Source: Enterobacter sp. BIGb0383 (GTDB lineage: Bacteria; Pseudomonadota; Gammaproteobacteria; Enterobacterales; Enterobacteriaceae). Taken from it: a DNA stretch of 64,000 nt. The stretch covers positions 1 to 64,000 of the forward strand of contig NZ_RJKQ01000003.1 of NCBI RefSeq assembly GCF_003751845.1, in the 5' to 3' direction. Every line of letters begins with the position of its first letter. Positions within the stretch are counted from its first letter, which is position 1. Made by a program: the position numbers and the translations under genes. This document shows positions 1 to 8,964 of the stretch, piece after piece. The notes under the pieces were generated by a model. It saw only the letters and a list, made by a program, of their open reading frames with translations. It did no database searches and was not told the DNA's origin.

Positions 1-76
1 AACTCAGAAGTGAAACGCCGTAGCGCCGATGGTAGTGTGGGGTCTCCCCATGCGAGAGTAGGGAACTGCCAGGCAT
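1..76 (+). rRNA. rrf: 5S ribosomal RNA, 3' part
   Basis: The first 76 bases match the 3' two thirds of enterobacterial 5S rRNA, ending in the ...CTGCCAGGCAT stem strand. The 5' end lies outside the window. It is the last gene of an rRNA operon transcribed towards yhdZ, as rrnD is in E. coli. Confidence 0.97.
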
Positions 77-87
77 CAAATAAAACG

Positions 88-124
88 AAAGGCTCGGTCG
101 AAAGACTGGGCCTTTTGTTTTATC
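88..124 (+). terminator. rrn operon terminator (T1-like)
   Basis: A hairpin (AAAGGCTCGGTC, loop GAAA, GACTGGGCCTTT) is followed by TTGTTTTATCTG, twelve bases after the 5S end. This is the classical rrn T1 terminator. Confidence 0.95.
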
Positions 125-136
125 TGGATCGGGTCA

Positions 137-162
137 TAAAAAAGGCCACCCGTCGGGTGGCC
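137..162 (-). terminator. Terminator of the yhdWXYZ operon
   Basis: GGCCACCC / GGGTGGCC stem (144-162) with an A-run at 138-143, read as a T-run on the minus strand. It lies just beyond the yhdZ stop and faces the rrn terminator, so it ends the convergent amino acid transporter transcript. Confidence 0.85.
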
Positions 163-181
163 CTGAACATCCAGACGCCTT

Positions 182-940
182 CTAGTGAATAACCTGCGAC
201 AAAAACGCACGGGTACGTTCTGACTTCGGACTGGAGAAGAAGGTTTCCGGCGGCGCTTCTTCCACGATCTCACCGCGATCCATAAAGATCACCCGATTAG
301 CGACCGTTCGTGCAAAGCCCATTTCATGGGTTACGCACAGCATGGTCATCCCGGACTCTGCCAGACCAATCATCGTATCCAGCACCTCTTTCACCATCTC
401 AGGATCCAGCGCAGACGTCGGCTCATCAAACAGCATGATTTTCGGCTTCATACAGAGAGAGCGGGCAATGGCCACGCGCTGCTGCTGCCCACCGGAGATC
501 TGACCCGGAAACTTATGCGCATGTTCGGCAATGCGCACGCGCTCCAGATAGTGCATCCCCAGCGCTTCAGCCTCTTTCTTCGGCATCTTGCGTACCCAAA
601 TCGGTGCCAGGGTGCAGTTCTGCAGCACGGTCAGATGAGGGAACAGATTAAAGTGCTGAAATACCATCCCGACTTCCTGGCGCACTTTCTCAATATTGCG
701 AATGTCATCGTTCAGCTCGATACCGTCAACAACGATACGACCCTGCTGATGCTCTTCAAGATGATTAATACAGCGGATGGTGGTCGACTTACCGGACCCG
801 GAAGGCCCGCACAGTACAATGCGCTCACCCTGCTGAACATGCAGATTGATATCTTTCAGGACGTGGAACTGCCCGTACCATTTATTGACACTTTCCAGCG
901 TAATCATCGCGTGGGTTGATGGTGTAATTATTTGACTCAT
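182..940 (-). CDS. yhdZ: Amino acid ABC transporter ATPase YhdZ
   Basis: Cytoplasmic ATPase of a polar amino acid (PAAT family) importer. The 252 residues have Walker [10 protein letters not shown] near residue 46, the signature [15 protein letters not shown], Walker [13 protein letters not shown] and the switch His in CVTHEMG. Length and sequence match E. coli YhdZ. It is the last gene of yhdWXYZ and starts 8 bp after the yhdY stop with a GAGG ribosome site. Substrate specificity is not known for certain; relatives (GlnQ, AapP) energise import of polar amino acids. Confidence 0.95.
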   Translation of the reverse strand: MSQIITPSTHAMITLESVNKWYGQFHVLKDINLHVQQGERIVLCGPSGSGKSTTIRCINHLEEHQQGRIVVDGIELNDDIRNIEKVRQEVGMVFQHFNLFPHLTVLQNCTLAPIWVRKMPKKEAEALGMHYLERVRIAEHAHKFPGQISGGQQQRVAIARSLCMKPKIMLFDEPTSALDPEMVKEVLDTMIGLAESGMTMLCVTHEMGFARTVANRVIFMDRGEIVEEAPPETFFSSPKSERTRAFLSQVIH

Positions 941-948
941 GGGATCCC

Positions 949-2052
949 TCAGTGCGGTGTACGCCCGGTGTTAAAGCGCTTTTCCAGATGCTGGCTGTAG
1001 CGCGACATGCTGAAACAGAAAATCCAGTAAACGAGTGCGGCAAACACGTAGCCTTCGGTCGACATTCCGAGCCAGGTCGGGTCCACCGTTGCCTGCTGCA
1101 CGCTGCTGAACAAATCGAACAAACCAATGATGATGACCAGGCTGGTATCTTTAAACAGGGCGATAATGGTGTTTACCAGCCCCGGGATCACCAGCTTGAG
1201 CGCCTGAGGCAGGATCACCAAGCCCTGGGTCTTCCAGTAGCCGAGCGCCAGCGATTCTGCTGCCTCGTACTGCCCTTTTGGTAGCGCCTGCAGCCCACCG
1301 CGAACTACTTCAGCCACGTAGGCGGACTGGAACAGCACCACCCCAACCAGAGCGCGGATAAGCTTATCGATGCTGGTGCCTTCCGCCATAAACAGCGGCA
1401 GCATGACGGAGGACATAAACAGCACCGTAATCAGCGGGACGCCGCGCCAGAACTCGATAAAGACCACCGACAGCACGCGCACCACCGGCATGGTTGAGCG
1501 ACGCCCCAGCGCCAGCAGAATGCCTAACGGTAGCGCACCGGCAATACCGACGGAGGCGATAATCAGCGTCAGCGTCAGCCCGCCCCACTGGCGCGTTTCT
1601 ACGCGCTCCAGCCCCAGGAAACCGCCGTACATAAGCCACCAGACCACAACGGGATACACCACTGCCCAGCAGGCAATATAGCGGCCCCGGCGTGGCAGGC
1701 TATTCCAGAACATTGGGACTATCGATAACAGCCCGACAAGCAACGCGGTGTTAATGCGCCAGCGCTGATCGTGGGGATAAAGCCCATACATAAACTGACC
1801 GAAACGTTGATGAACAAACACCCAGCATGCGCCGGCTTTCGTACAATCTTCGCGTGTCGATCCTACCCAGTTGGCCTCCAGAAACGCCCAGTTCAGCAGC
1901 GGTGGCAGCATCTGATACAGCAGCCACAGGCAGAAAACCGTCAGCAGCCCGTTGCTCCAGCTGGAAAATAAATTTTTGCGCGTCCAGGCAATCACTCTGG
2001 CAGGCCGTGCGCCCGTTGAACGCGGCGGTTGAGACAGGATAGCTTTTGTCAT
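949..2052 (-). CDS. yhdY: Amino acid ABC transporter permease YhdY
   Basis: Inner-membrane permease of the same importer, 367 residues. Several hydrophobic segments are visible, and the C-terminal half has the PAAT permease core with the EAA-like loop ([14 protein letters not shown]) that docks on the ATPase. Two ATGs lie in tandem; the second (2052) is chosen because GGAG then stands at proper spacing and the length equals E. coli YhdY. The long N-terminal extension before the permease domain is typical of AapM/YhdY proteins. It pairs with YhdX as a heterodimer. Confidence 0.93.
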   Translation of the reverse strand: MTKAILSQPPRSTGARPARVIAWTRKNLFSSWSNGLLTVFCLWLLYQMLPPLLNWAFLEANWVGSTREDCTKAGACWVFVHQRFGQFMYGLYPHDQRWRINTALLVGLLSIVPMFWNSLPRRGRYIACWAVVYPVVVWWLMYGGFLGLERVETRQWGGLTLTLIIASVGIAGALPLGILLALGRRSTMPVVRVLSVVFIEFWRGVPLITVLFMSSVMLPLFMAEGTSIDKLIRALVGVVLFQSAYVAEVVRGGLQALPKGQYEAAESLALGYWKTQGLVILPQALKLVIPGLVNTIIALFKDTSLVIIIGLFDLFSSVQQATVDPTWLGMSTEGYVFAALVYWIFCFSMSRYSQHLEKRFNTGRTPH

Positions 2053-2061
2053 CATGGCTCC

Positions 2062-3243
2062 TTAGCGTTCGACCAGCGCAATACGGCGGTTATAAATATT
2101 CATAAGCAGCGAAATACTCAGACTAATAATCAGATAGACCGACATCGTGATGGCGATAGTCTCTATTGCCTGGCCGGTCTGATTGAGCACCGTCCCGGCA
2201 AACAACGACACCATATCCGGGTAGCCGATGGCCGCGGCCAGAGAAGAGTTCTTTACAATGTTCAGATACTGGCTGGTCAGCGGTGGGATAATGACGCGCA
2301 TGGCCTGCGGAATAATGACCTGGCGTAGCGTGACCGGATTGGGCAAACCCAGAGAGCGGGCCGCTTCATGTTGACCATGAGGCACCGCCTGAATACCGGA
2401 GCGAATAATCTCGGCGATAAACGCCGAGGTATACACCGACAGCGCCAGGGTCAGCGCAGCCAGTTCCGGGATCAGTGCCATACCGCCGCGGAAGTTAAAG
2501 CCCTGCAGCTGCGGTACGTCCCAGTGCATTGCCGCGCCAAAGGTCCAGTGCGCCAGCAGCGGAAGGCCGATAATCAGCCCCAGCGCAGCGGGCCAGGTTC
2601 GACGCAGCTGCCCGGTTTTAATCTGGTGCGCCTTGTTGTAACGGTAAAGGCCGATCGTTACCGCAATAGCGACGGCGACGGCAGCAAGAAAGCCCAGAAC
2701 GCCTTCGCCCAGCTGCGGTGCCGGAATATACAGTCCGCGATTGCTGAGAAAGGCCAGGTCAAAAGCATTTACCGCCTGACGCGGCCCGGGCAAATTACGC
2801 AGCACCGCGAAGTACCAGAAAAAAATCTGCAGCAGCGGCGGAATATTGCGGAACGTTTCGATATAAAAGGTTGAGAGCTTACGCAGCAGCCAGTTATCCG
2901 ACAGGCGCGCCAGCCCGAGGAAAAAGCCCAGCAGGGAAGCAAAGACAATGCAGAGAGCGGAAACCAGCAGGGTATTGAGCAATCCGACCAGGAACACCCG
3001 GCCATAAGTATCACCCTGTTCATAATCAATCAGGTGCTGAACAATGCCGAATCCTGCGCTGCGGTCGAGGAAGGCGAACCCGGAGGTGATCCCCCGGTTG
3101 CTCAGGTTAGTAACGGTATTGTGTATCAAATAAATGGCGATGCTGACGACGGCCACGATCGCGATAATTTGAAACAGCCAGGCACGAACCGCAGGGTTGG
3201 TAAAGGAGAGCGATCCTTTTACGGTTGGGCGGCGAAGCGACAT
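2062..3243 (-). CDS. yhdX: Amino acid ABC transporter permease YhdX
   Basis: First permease subunit of the YhdWXYZ importer, 393 residues as in E. coli. It has an N-terminal membrane anchor (about residues 20-42) followed by a split permease domain with further membrane segments and the EAA-like loop EAARSLGLPNPVTLRQ near the C-terminus. It follows yhdW after 69 bp holding a strong hairpin, and precedes yhdY closely. The family (AapQ-like) forms the translocation channel with the second permease. Confidence 0.93.
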   Translation of the reverse strand: MSLRRPTVKGSLSFTNPAVRAWLFQIIAIVAVVSIAIYLIHNTVTNLSNRGITSGFAFLDRSAGFGIVQHLIDYEQGDTYGRVFLVGLLNTLLVSALCIVFASLLGFFLGLARLSDNWLLRKLSTFYIETFRNIPPLLQIFFWYFAVLRNLPGPRQAVNAFDLAFLSNRGLYIPAPQLGEGVLGFLAAVAVAIAVTIGLYRYNKAHQIKTGQLRRTWPAALGLIIGLPLLAHWTFGAAMHWDVPQLQGFNFRGGMALIPELAALTLALSVYTSAFIAEIIRSGIQAVPHGQHEAARSLGLPNPVTLRQVIIPQAMRVIIPPLTSQYLNIVKNSSLAAAIGYPDMVSLFAGTVLNQTGQAIETIAITMSVYLIISLSISLLMNIYNRRIALVER

Positions 3244-3274
3244 AAGAAAACCTCGGTAACCAGTAGTCCAGACT

Positions 3275-3296
3275 GGGCGCCGCAGAGGCGGCGCCC
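3275..3296 (-). other. Intercistronic hairpin between yhdW and yhdX
   Basis: Perfect 9-bp GC-rich stem GGGCGCCGC / GCGGCGCCC with a 4-base loop and no T-run on the downstream (minus) side. Its place after a binding-protein gene fits a partial attenuator or a 3'-end stabiliser that keeps yhdW mRNA in excess of the permease message (inference). Confidence 0.6.
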
Positions 3297-3312
3297 GTTA
3301 CAGCAATGGCGC

Positions 3313-4338
3313 TTAGCGAACCGGCGGTGCGTACTGAATACCGCCGTTGTTCCAGAGGTTGTTCTGGCCACGTTTGATTTTCAGCGGACTTTCAGAGCCA
3401 ACGTTGCGCTCAAAGACTTCGGCATAGTTACCGACGTGTTTGATAATGTTGTAGGCCCACTTATTGTCGAGTTTCAGATCCTTACCGTAATCCCCCTCTT
3501 TGCCCAGCAGGTGACCCATATCCGGGGTTGCAGGATTCGCCGCTTTCTCGTCGACGTTCTTCGAGGTAACGCCCATCTCTTCCGCGTTCAGCATGGCGAA
3601 CAGCGTCCAGCGTACGACGGAGAACCACTCATCGTCACCGCGACGGACAACCGGGCCCAGGGGCTCTTTAGAGATAACTTCCGGCAGCACCAGCCATTCA
3701 GCCGGGTTACTGAGCTTGATGCGCAGGGCGTACAGCTGGGACTGGTCGGATGCCAGCGTATCGCAGCGGCCGGATTCCAGCGCTTTTGCCGACTCGTCAG
3801 AGCGGTCGAAGGTCACCGGGGTGTACTTCATTTTGTTGGCTTTGAAGTAGTCCGCCACGTTCAGCTCGGTATCGGTTCCCGCCTGAATGCAAACGGTTGC
3901 GCCATCAAGCTCTTTTGCGCTCTTCAGGCCCGCTTTGTTATGGGTCAGGAAGCCGATGCCGTCGTAATAGGTGACGCCAGTAAAGGACATGCCCATGCCG
4001 GCATCGCGGGAGGAGGTCCAGGTGGTGTTACGGGAGAGGACGTCCACTTCGCCTGACTGCAGCGCGGTAAAACGCTCTTTAGCGGTCAGCGGGGTATATT
4101 TTACTTTCGTGTCATCACCGAATACGGCAGCGGCAACGCCACGGCACACATCAACGTCAATACCAGAGAATTTGCCGTCGGCATCCGCATAGGAGAAACC
4201 TGGCAGCCCGTCACTGATACCGCACTGAACGAAACCTTTCTTTTTAACGGCATCAAAGGTGGCACCTGCATGAGCCTGATTGGCAACAGCAAACAGCGCA
4301 CCGGCAGCGGCCAGGCTGGCGATCACAATCTTTTTCAT
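3313..4338 (-). CDS. yhdW: Periplasmic amino acid-binding protein YhdW
   Basis: Solute-binding protein of the YhdWXYZ importer, 341 residues. A signal peptide is clear (MKKIVIASLAAAGALF...AHA, cleavage about residue 24), followed by the SBP family 3 fold with FVQCGISDGLPGFS and the conserved GIDVDVCRGVAAAVFG. The start at 4338 is set by AGGATG upstream and the E. coli length; a longer frame to 4419 would bury the signal peptide. A sigma-54-type promoter lies 92 bp upstream, suggesting induction under nitrogen limitation. Confidence 0.95.
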   Translation of the reverse strand: MKKIVIASLAAAGALFAVANQAHAGATFDAVKKKGFVQCGISDGLPGFSYADADGKFSGIDVDVCRGVAAAVFGDDTKVKYTPLTAKERFTALQSGEVDVLSRNTTWTSSRDAGMGMSFTGVTYYDGIGFLTHNKAGLKSAKELDGATVCIQAGTDTELNVADYFKANKMKYTPVTFDRSDESAKALESGRCDTLASDQSQLYALRIKLSNPAEWLVLPEVISKEPLGPVVRRGDDEWFSVVRWTLFAMLNAEEMGVTSKNVDEKAANPATPDMGHLLGKEGDYGKDLKLDNKWAYNIIKHVGNYAEVFERNVGSESPLKIKRGQNNLWNNGGIQYAPPVR

Positions 4339-4429
4339 AATGCATCCTGTGTGGTGAGACTTATCGTTATATGTAAGGCGTTCGGGAAACGCCTGAAACC
4401 TGTCTGTGGCTATGGCCATACTCTCTTAA

Positions 4430-4444
4430 GCAAAGGTAGTGCCA
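4430..4444 (-). promoter_or_regulatory. Sigma-54 (-24/-12) promoter of yhdWXYZ
   Basis: Minus strand reads TGGCAC-TACCT-TTGC, a full match to the sigma-54 core TGGCAC-N5-TTGC. It lies 92-106 bp upstream of the yhdW start. An NtrC-type half-site (GGTGCA) occurs near 4528-4533, but a full dyad is not clear. Sigma-54 control fits a nitrogen-scavenging amino acid transporter. Confidence 0.75.
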
Positions 4445-4633
4445 GGTTTGCGAACGAGAGTTTTTGGGCTTTTCGTGCGCATTAAGATGAGTTTAGGCAG
4501 GATTAAAAAAATGCAGCGCGCAGAAACGGTGCAAAAACATAACGGCCGCCACATTCTGGAGCAAAAAAGGCGTGATGATTGCGGCTGTTTTTCGGGGGAG
4601 TGACAGAGGTGACGAAATTGCACCTGAATAAAG

Positions 4634-4654
4634 CAGACCCGCACGCGGCGGGTC
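4634..4654 (-). terminator. Possible terminator of the MHYT-GGDEF-EAL gene
   Basis: Stem AGACCCGC / GCGGGTCT (8 bp, 5-base loop) is followed on the minus strand by the weakly T-rich GCTTTATTCAG. It begins 17 bp after the stop codon of the upstream gene. Confidence 0.55.
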
Positions 4655-4670
4655 TGAGCGAAGAGGAAGA

Positions 4671-6758
4671 TTAAGCGTGGGCGGCCAGCGCCTCTCTGCC
4701 CAGTTGGGTCGCCACATCGGCGGTCACCGGGCGCCCCAGCAGATAGCCCTGGAGCGTATTGCAGCCTATCTTCGTCAGGAACGTCTGCTGCGCTTCCGTT
4801 TCCACGCCCTCGGCCACAACCTTCAGGTTCAGCGTTTTCGCCAGTGCGACAATGGCCGACACGATGGTGGCATCGTCGCCTTCACCGCTAAGCTCATTGA
4901 CGAAGGCACGATCGATTTTCAGCTCGCAGGCCGGCAGACGCTTGAGGTAAAGCAGACTGGAATAGCCGGTACCGAAGTCATCAATGGAGGCTTTAACTCC
5001 CGCGTCGGTCAGTGCCGTCAGTACCCGGACGCTTTCATCCGGGTTATTCATGGCGGTGGTTTCCGTCACCTCCAGAATCAGCGTTTCTGCCGGGATCTGG
5101 TGGCGTTCGAGGCTTTCCATCACCGTATCGATCAGGCCCGCCTGCTCAAACTGCAGGGTGGATAAATTCACGGCGACCGACCACTCAGGGTGTCCTTCCA
5201 GATGCCAGACTCTCAGCTGACGACAGGCTTCGTCTATCACCCAGTTGCCCATCGGAATAATCAAACCGGTCTTCTCCGCCAGCGGTAGGAAAATATCCGG
5301 CGTAAGCAGCCCGAGTGTTGGATGCTGCCAGCGTATAAGGGCCTCAAAACCGGTAATAGGACCGGTGGGCGCCTGAAACTTAGGCTGATACAGCAGGCGC
5401 AGCTCTTCGCGCTCCAGAGAGAGCCACAGGTCGTTCATAAGCTGCAACTGCTTCTGTGCCAGGGCGTTCATCGACGGCTGGAAAAAGTGATAGCCGTTAC
5501 GCCCCATATGCTTGGTGTGGTACATCGCGGCATCGGCGTTAAACATCAGCTCACGTTCATTACTGCCGTCATGCGGATAGAGCGCTATACCCACGCTGAG
5601 GGTAACAATCGGCTCATAAGGCGCGATAGTAAAAGGCTTATCGATGGCGCGAACCAGGGCGCTGGCCAGCGAGGCGGCATCGTCAGGGGTGTTGATTTCA
5701 AACAGCAGAACAAACTCATCGCCACCGATACGTGCCAGCGTGTACTGACCCTTCAGCGGCTGCTGCAGACGCTCCGTGACGGCAATCAGCAGCTTATCGC
5801 CCGTATCGTGGCCGTAGGCATCGTTGACGGCCTTAAAGCCATCCAGATCCATAAACATCAGCGCGAAGCATGAGCCATCGCGACGGGCTTTGTTGATGGC
5901 CTGGTCGAGACGATCTTCCAGCAGGACGCGGTTAGGCAAGCGGGTCAATGTATCCTGCAGGGCCAGCTGGGCCAGCTCTTTATTGGCTTCGGCCAGTGAA
6001 GAGGCCAGCAGAGAGGTACGAGCCTGCAGGCGCGCATCGAACATGGACAGCATCAGCGTCAGGCAGAGGATCGACAGCGCGACGACGCTGACCACGATAG
6101 CCAGCCAGCTGACATTGACGCCGTGATGGTGCATTGCCATCTGGTGTGGAAACTGTGCCGCCATCATGCCCGTGTAGTGCATGCCGGCGATAGCAATCCC
6201 CATCAGTACCGCCGCGCCAAAACGCATCAGCGAGACCTGGGCGGCTTCGTGGCGCAGGCGGAAGGTCAGCCACAGCGCGGCAAATGACGCCGCCAGCGCG
6301 ATGATAACCGACACGGCTATCCAGCCAGTATGCCAGACGATGCCCGGTGAAACCTGCAGTGCCGCCATGCCGGTATAGTGCATGGCGACGATGCCGGAAG
6401 CCATCACAAAGGCACCAGGGATAAGGCGGCGCATCCGAAGTTTGTTTGTACTCACTAACCACAGGGCAAAGAGCGAGGAGCCGATGGCAATCAGCATGGA
6501 AATGCCGGTAAGGATCGGGTCGTAGCTGATGGTCATGGCCATTTCCATCGCCAGCATACCGATAAAGTGCATGGCCCAGATGCCGATGCCCATCGCAATG
6601 CCGCCGCCGATTAGCCAGACGAGCGCCGATTTTCCACTGCTGGTGGAGACCCGGCCTGCCATATTAAGGGCGGTCCAGGAGGCCAGAATGGCGACGATAA
6701 AAGAGACCGTAACGAGGATTTGGTCGTACTGACTAACCAGCATGATGTCTGAACTCAT
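4671..6758 (-). CDS. MHYT sensor / diguanylate cyclase-phosphodiesterase
   Basis: Membrane cyclic-di-GMP protein of 695 residues. The N-terminal part (about 1-240) is an MHYT domain with three metal-type motifs: MHFIGM (His64), MHYTGM (His127) and MHYTGM (His194), between hydrophobic segments. A GGDEF domain follows with an intact GGDEF at 345-349, then an EAL domain with EAL at 472-474 and DDFGTGYSSL. Both catalytic signatures look intact, so both synthesis and hydrolysis are possible. MHYT domains are proposed to bind copper and sense a gas such as oxygen or NO; that is family inference. Architecture resembles Pseudomonas MucR and its relatives. Start at 6758 is the first ATG and lacks a clear ribosome site; ATG at 6743 is an alternative. 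Confidence 0.9.
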   Translation of the reverse strand: MSSDIMLVSQYDQILVTVSFIVAILASWTALNMAGRVSTSSGKSALVWLIGGGIAMGIGIWAMHFIGMLAMEMAMTISYDPILTGISMLIAIGSSLFALWLVSTNKLRMRRLIPGAFVMASGIVAMHYTGMAALQVSPGIVWHTGWIAVSVIIALAASFAALWLTFRLRHEAAQVSLMRFGAAVLMGIAIAGMHYTGMMAAQFPHQMAMHHHGVNVSWLAIVVSVVALSILCLTLMLSMFDARLQARTSLLASSLAEANKELAQLALQDTLTRLPNRVLLEDRLDQAINKARRDGSCFALMFMDLDGFKAVNDAYGHDTGDKLLIAVTERLQQPLKGQYTLARIGGDEFVLLFEINTPDDAASLASALVRAIDKPFTIAPYEPIVTLSVGIALYPHDGSNERELMFNADAAMYHTKHMGRNGYHFFQPSMNALAQKQLQLMNDLWLSLEREELRLLYQPKFQAPTGPITGFEALIRWQHPTLGLLTPDIFLPLAEKTGLIIPMGNWVIDEACRQLRVWHLEGHPEWSVAVNLSTLQFEQAGLIDTVMESLERHQIPAETLILEVTETTAMNNPDESVRVLTALTDAGVKASIDDFGTGYSSLLYLKRLPACELKIDRAFVNELSGEGDDATIVSAIVALAKTLNLKVVAEGVETEAQQTFLTKIGCNTLQGYLLGRPVTADVATQLGREALAAHA

Positions 6759-6847
6759 TCGCGTTGAACGTAAAGTGTGGCTTCTATCGTCCAGGACGGA
6801 AGGGCGCTGACAGTATCATTGTCTTAAGTTGACTAAAAGGGATTTAA

Positions 6848-6868
6848 ATCCCCTGTTTTGCAGGGGAT
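6848..6868 (-). terminator. Terminator after yhdU
   Basis: Stem ATCCCCTG / CAGGGGAT (8 bp, loop of 5) followed on the minus strand by TTAAATCCCTTTT. It lies 35 bp past the yhdU stop. Confidence 0.55.
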
Positions 6869-6902
6869 ATCGACACGTTTGTGACTTTTCGCGTCCGCAG
6901 TA

Positions 6903-7067
6903 TTAGTTAAGGTCGGTGCAATTCACTAGCTTAAGTGGATTAACCGAATCCATATTGCGGCACCGTTCGGTTTCAGTCGTCAGCAATTCGATAAACTGGA
7001 TGATCAATGCATCAAGAATAAAAACAGAGACGGCGAACACCGCCAGCCACCAGTACTTACGAATCAC
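6903..7067 (-). CDS. yhdU: Small membrane protein YhdU
   Basis: A 54-residue protein beginning (GTG)-IRKYWWLAVFAVSVFILDALI, with one transmembrane helix (about residues 5-25) and a polar tail ending ...RCRNMDSVNPLKLVNCTDLN. The tail closely matches E. coli YhdU. GTG at 7067 is chosen because AAGGGG stands 6-7 bases before it and E. coli starts at the same residue; a TTG upstream (7106) has no ribosome site. Function is unknown. It lies between fis and the cyclic-di-GMP gene, whereas E. coli has acrS and acrEF beyond yhdU. Confidence 0.8.
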   Translation of the reverse strand: MIRKYWWLAVFAVSVFILDALIIQFIELLTTETERCRNMDSVNPLKLVNCTDLN

Positions 7068-7172
7068 CTGCTGCCCCTTACCATCAACCTGCGAGAATGA
7101 CGGCAATATACACGAAATAAAAGGGCTGAGAAGACGCGATAAGCGTGGTGAAATGGTCGTAAACTGAGCAAT

Positions 7173-7206
7173 AAAAAAGGCGCGATCCAGCAGGAGCGCG
7201 CCCTTT
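7173..7206 (-). terminator. dusB-fis operon terminator
   Basis: GGCGC / GCGCC stem (7180-7184 with 7197-7201) flanked by an A6 tract at 7174-7179, read as T6 on the minus strand, directly after the fis stop. Confidence 0.75.
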
Positions 7207-7223
7207 AAACCGTTATGAACTGA

Positions 7224-7520
7224 TTAGTTCATGCCGTATTTTTTCAATTTTTTACGCAGCGTACCACGGTTGATACCCATCATCAGCGCGGCGCGGGTCT
7301 GGTTACCACGGGTGTATTGCATCACCATGTCCAACAGGGGCTGTTCTACTTCAGCCAGTACCAGCTCATACAGGTCATTAACGTCCTGACCATTCAGTTG
7401 AGCAAAATAGTTCTTCAGTGCCTGTTTAACCGAGTCACGCAGGGGCTTTTGAGTTACCTGGTCCTGAGAGTTAACGGTAGAAACGGTCAGTACGTCAGAA
7501 TTTACGCGTTGTTCGAACAT
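7224..7520 (-). CDS. fis: DNA-bending nucleoid protein Fis
   Basis: Fis, 98 residues. It is a homodimeric nucleoid protein that bends DNA, activates rRNA and tRNA promoters and assists site-specific recombination. The C-terminal helix-turn-helix ([26 protein letters not shown]) is identical to that of E. coli as recalled, and the N-terminal beta-hairpin region is present. It is second in the dusB-fis operon. The gap to dusB is 130 bp because an ERIC-like element lies between them, so fis translation depends on its own ribosome site. Confidence 0.99.
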
Positions 7521-7543
7521 AGTTCTGTCAGCTCTTTATTTCT

Positions 7544-7672
7544 GTTTGACACTTCATCCTTCATGCTGCCTCGTCGTTGGCTGCTCTGCTTATCCGGGTT
7601 GCTTACCGCTGTAAGTTTCCACGGACTCGCCGGGCTACCGCCGCGATGCACTATGAATGATCATGTGTATAC
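7544..7672. repeat. ERIC-like element in the dusB-fis spacer
   Basis: About 129 bp aligning with the enterobacterial repetitive intergenic consensus. CGTTGGCTGCTC is at 7575-7586, the central inverted repeat CTTACCGCTGTAAG at 7602-7615, and the terminal GTATAC at 7667-7672. It overlaps the last codons of dusB and lies inside the transcribed dusB-fis message. Several positions diverge from consensus, so it is an old, degenerate copy. Confidence 0.8.
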
Positions 7673-8634
7673 GCAATATTTTCGAAGTATGCCTCCAACG
7701 CCTCCAGCTGTTCGCTGGAATCTTCAATGGCGTTGAATGTGCGCCGAAACTGGTCATCTGGAGCGTGCTCCTGGAGATACCAGGAGACGTGTTTACGCGC
7801 GATTCGGTACCCTTTTGCGTGGCCATAAAAGCCATGCAATTCCCGAATGTGCGCGCAAAGTAAGCGCTTAACCTCTGCCAGAGGCAGTGGGGGCAGCAAC
7901 TCCCCAGTGTCCAGATAATGCTGGATTTCCCGAAAGATCCAGGGTCTTCCCTGAGCTGCGCGGCCTATCATCAGGGCATCAGCCCCCGTATAGTCAAGCA
8001 CAGCTCTGGCTTTAAGCGGGTCAGTAATGTCGCCATTCGCGATAATCGGAATGGCAACTTTATGCTTAACTGCCCGAATGCTGTCGTACTCAGCGTTGCC
8101 GTTGAACAAACAGGCGCGAGTGCGTCCATGAATGGTCAGGGCCTGAATACCACAGTCTTCAGCCAGTTGGGCAATTTCTACACAGTTACGGTGTTCTGGC
8201 GCCCAGCCGGTGCGAATCTTCAGGGTAACAGGAACGTCCACCGCTTTAACGACCGCCGTCAGGATCAACTTCACCTGCTCCGGGTACTGTAAAAGGGCCG
8301 AACCTGCCAGCTTGCGATTCACCTTTTTTGCCGGGCAACCCATATTAATATCAATAATCTGGGCGCCGCTTTCCACGTTAATACGTGCGGCCTTCGCCAT
8401 CTCTTCCGGATCGCTGCCGGCGATTTGCACGGTGCGAATACCCGGTTCATCAATGTGCACCATCCGTAAACGAGATTTGTCACTTTCCCAAACCTGCGGG
8501 TTAGAAGACATCATCTCGGAAACGGTCAAACCGGCTCCCATCTCGTAGCACAGCGTCCGAAACGGCCTGTCGGTAATACCGGCCATTGGAGCTGCGATCA
8601 GGCGATTTCTGAGCTGGTGGTGTCCGATGCGCAT
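7651..8634 (-). CDS. dusB: tRNA-dihydrouridine synthase B
   Basis: FMN enzyme that reduces uridine to dihydrouridine in the tRNA D-loop. The 327 residues include [13 protein letters not shown] near the N-terminus, the catalytic Cys in [10 protein letters not shown], and the NGDITDP and [10 protein letters not shown] flavin-binding segments. E. coli DusB has 321 residues and ends ...AYFENFA; here the tail is ...NIAYTHDHS. The extra residues come from the edge of the ERIC element, which supplied the new stop codon. First gene of the fis operon. Confidence 0.97.
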   Translation of the reverse strand: MRIGHHQLRNRLIAAPMAGITDRPFRTLCYEMGAGLTVSEMMSSNPQVWESDKSRLRMVHIDEPGIRTVQIAGSDPEEMAKAARINVESGAQIIDINMGCPAKKVNRKLAGSALLQYPEQVKLILTAVVKAVDVPVTLKIRTGWAPEHRNCVEIAQLAEDCGIQALTIHGRTRACLFNGNAEYDSIRAVKHKVAIPIIANGDITDPLKARAVLDYTGADALMIGRAAQGRPWIFREIQHYLDTGELLPPLPLAEVKRLLCAHIRELHGFYGHAKGYRIARKHVSWYLQEHAPDDQFRRTFNAIEDSSEQLEALEAYFENIAYTHDHS

Positions 8635-8673
8635 GAGTTAAGAAATGACCATACTGTGACTGCAAGGCGGCGT

Positions 8674-8702
8674 ATATTACGCATTTTTCGCACGAGATGA
8701 AA
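8674..8702 (-). promoter_or_regulatory. dusB-fis promoter
   Basis: Minus strand has TTTCAT (8697-8702), a 17-base spacer, then TAATAT (8674-8679) followed by a GC-rich discriminator (ACGCCGCC). This is the arrangement of the E. coli fis promoter, which is strongly growth-rate and stringently controlled. It lies about 40 bp upstream of dusB. Confidence 0.8.
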
Positions 8703-8866
8703 GGCCAAACTTTGACCAATCCTGTGTTGTAGATCAATGAATCGCTTGCATTATGAGCATGAAAAATTAATAAGGCATAAAAATCATTGGGTTATTGTTT
8801 ATTGCGTGACGCGCAGGCATTTACAATTTCGTTCAACTTCTCTGGTTTTCTTTAGCCTGAGGGGCG

Positions 8867-8906
8867 AAAAACGGGATAATCTGCGGTTTTTATCAGCAGA
8901 TTATCC
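8867..8906 (-). terminator. Terminator of the carbonic anhydrase gene
   Basis: Perfect 11-bp stem GGATAATCTGC (8874-8884) / GCAGATTATCC (8896-8906), with A5 at 8868-8872 giving a T-run on the minus strand. It begins 59 bp beyond the stop codon. The rest of the 8635-8964 gap holds the dusB-fis promoter region and nothing else recognised. Confidence 0.75.
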
Positions 8907-8964
8907 TCTTGAAATGCGATCCAGATCTAATTTTAGTCGATGATCGCAAAGGATAAATTGTCTG

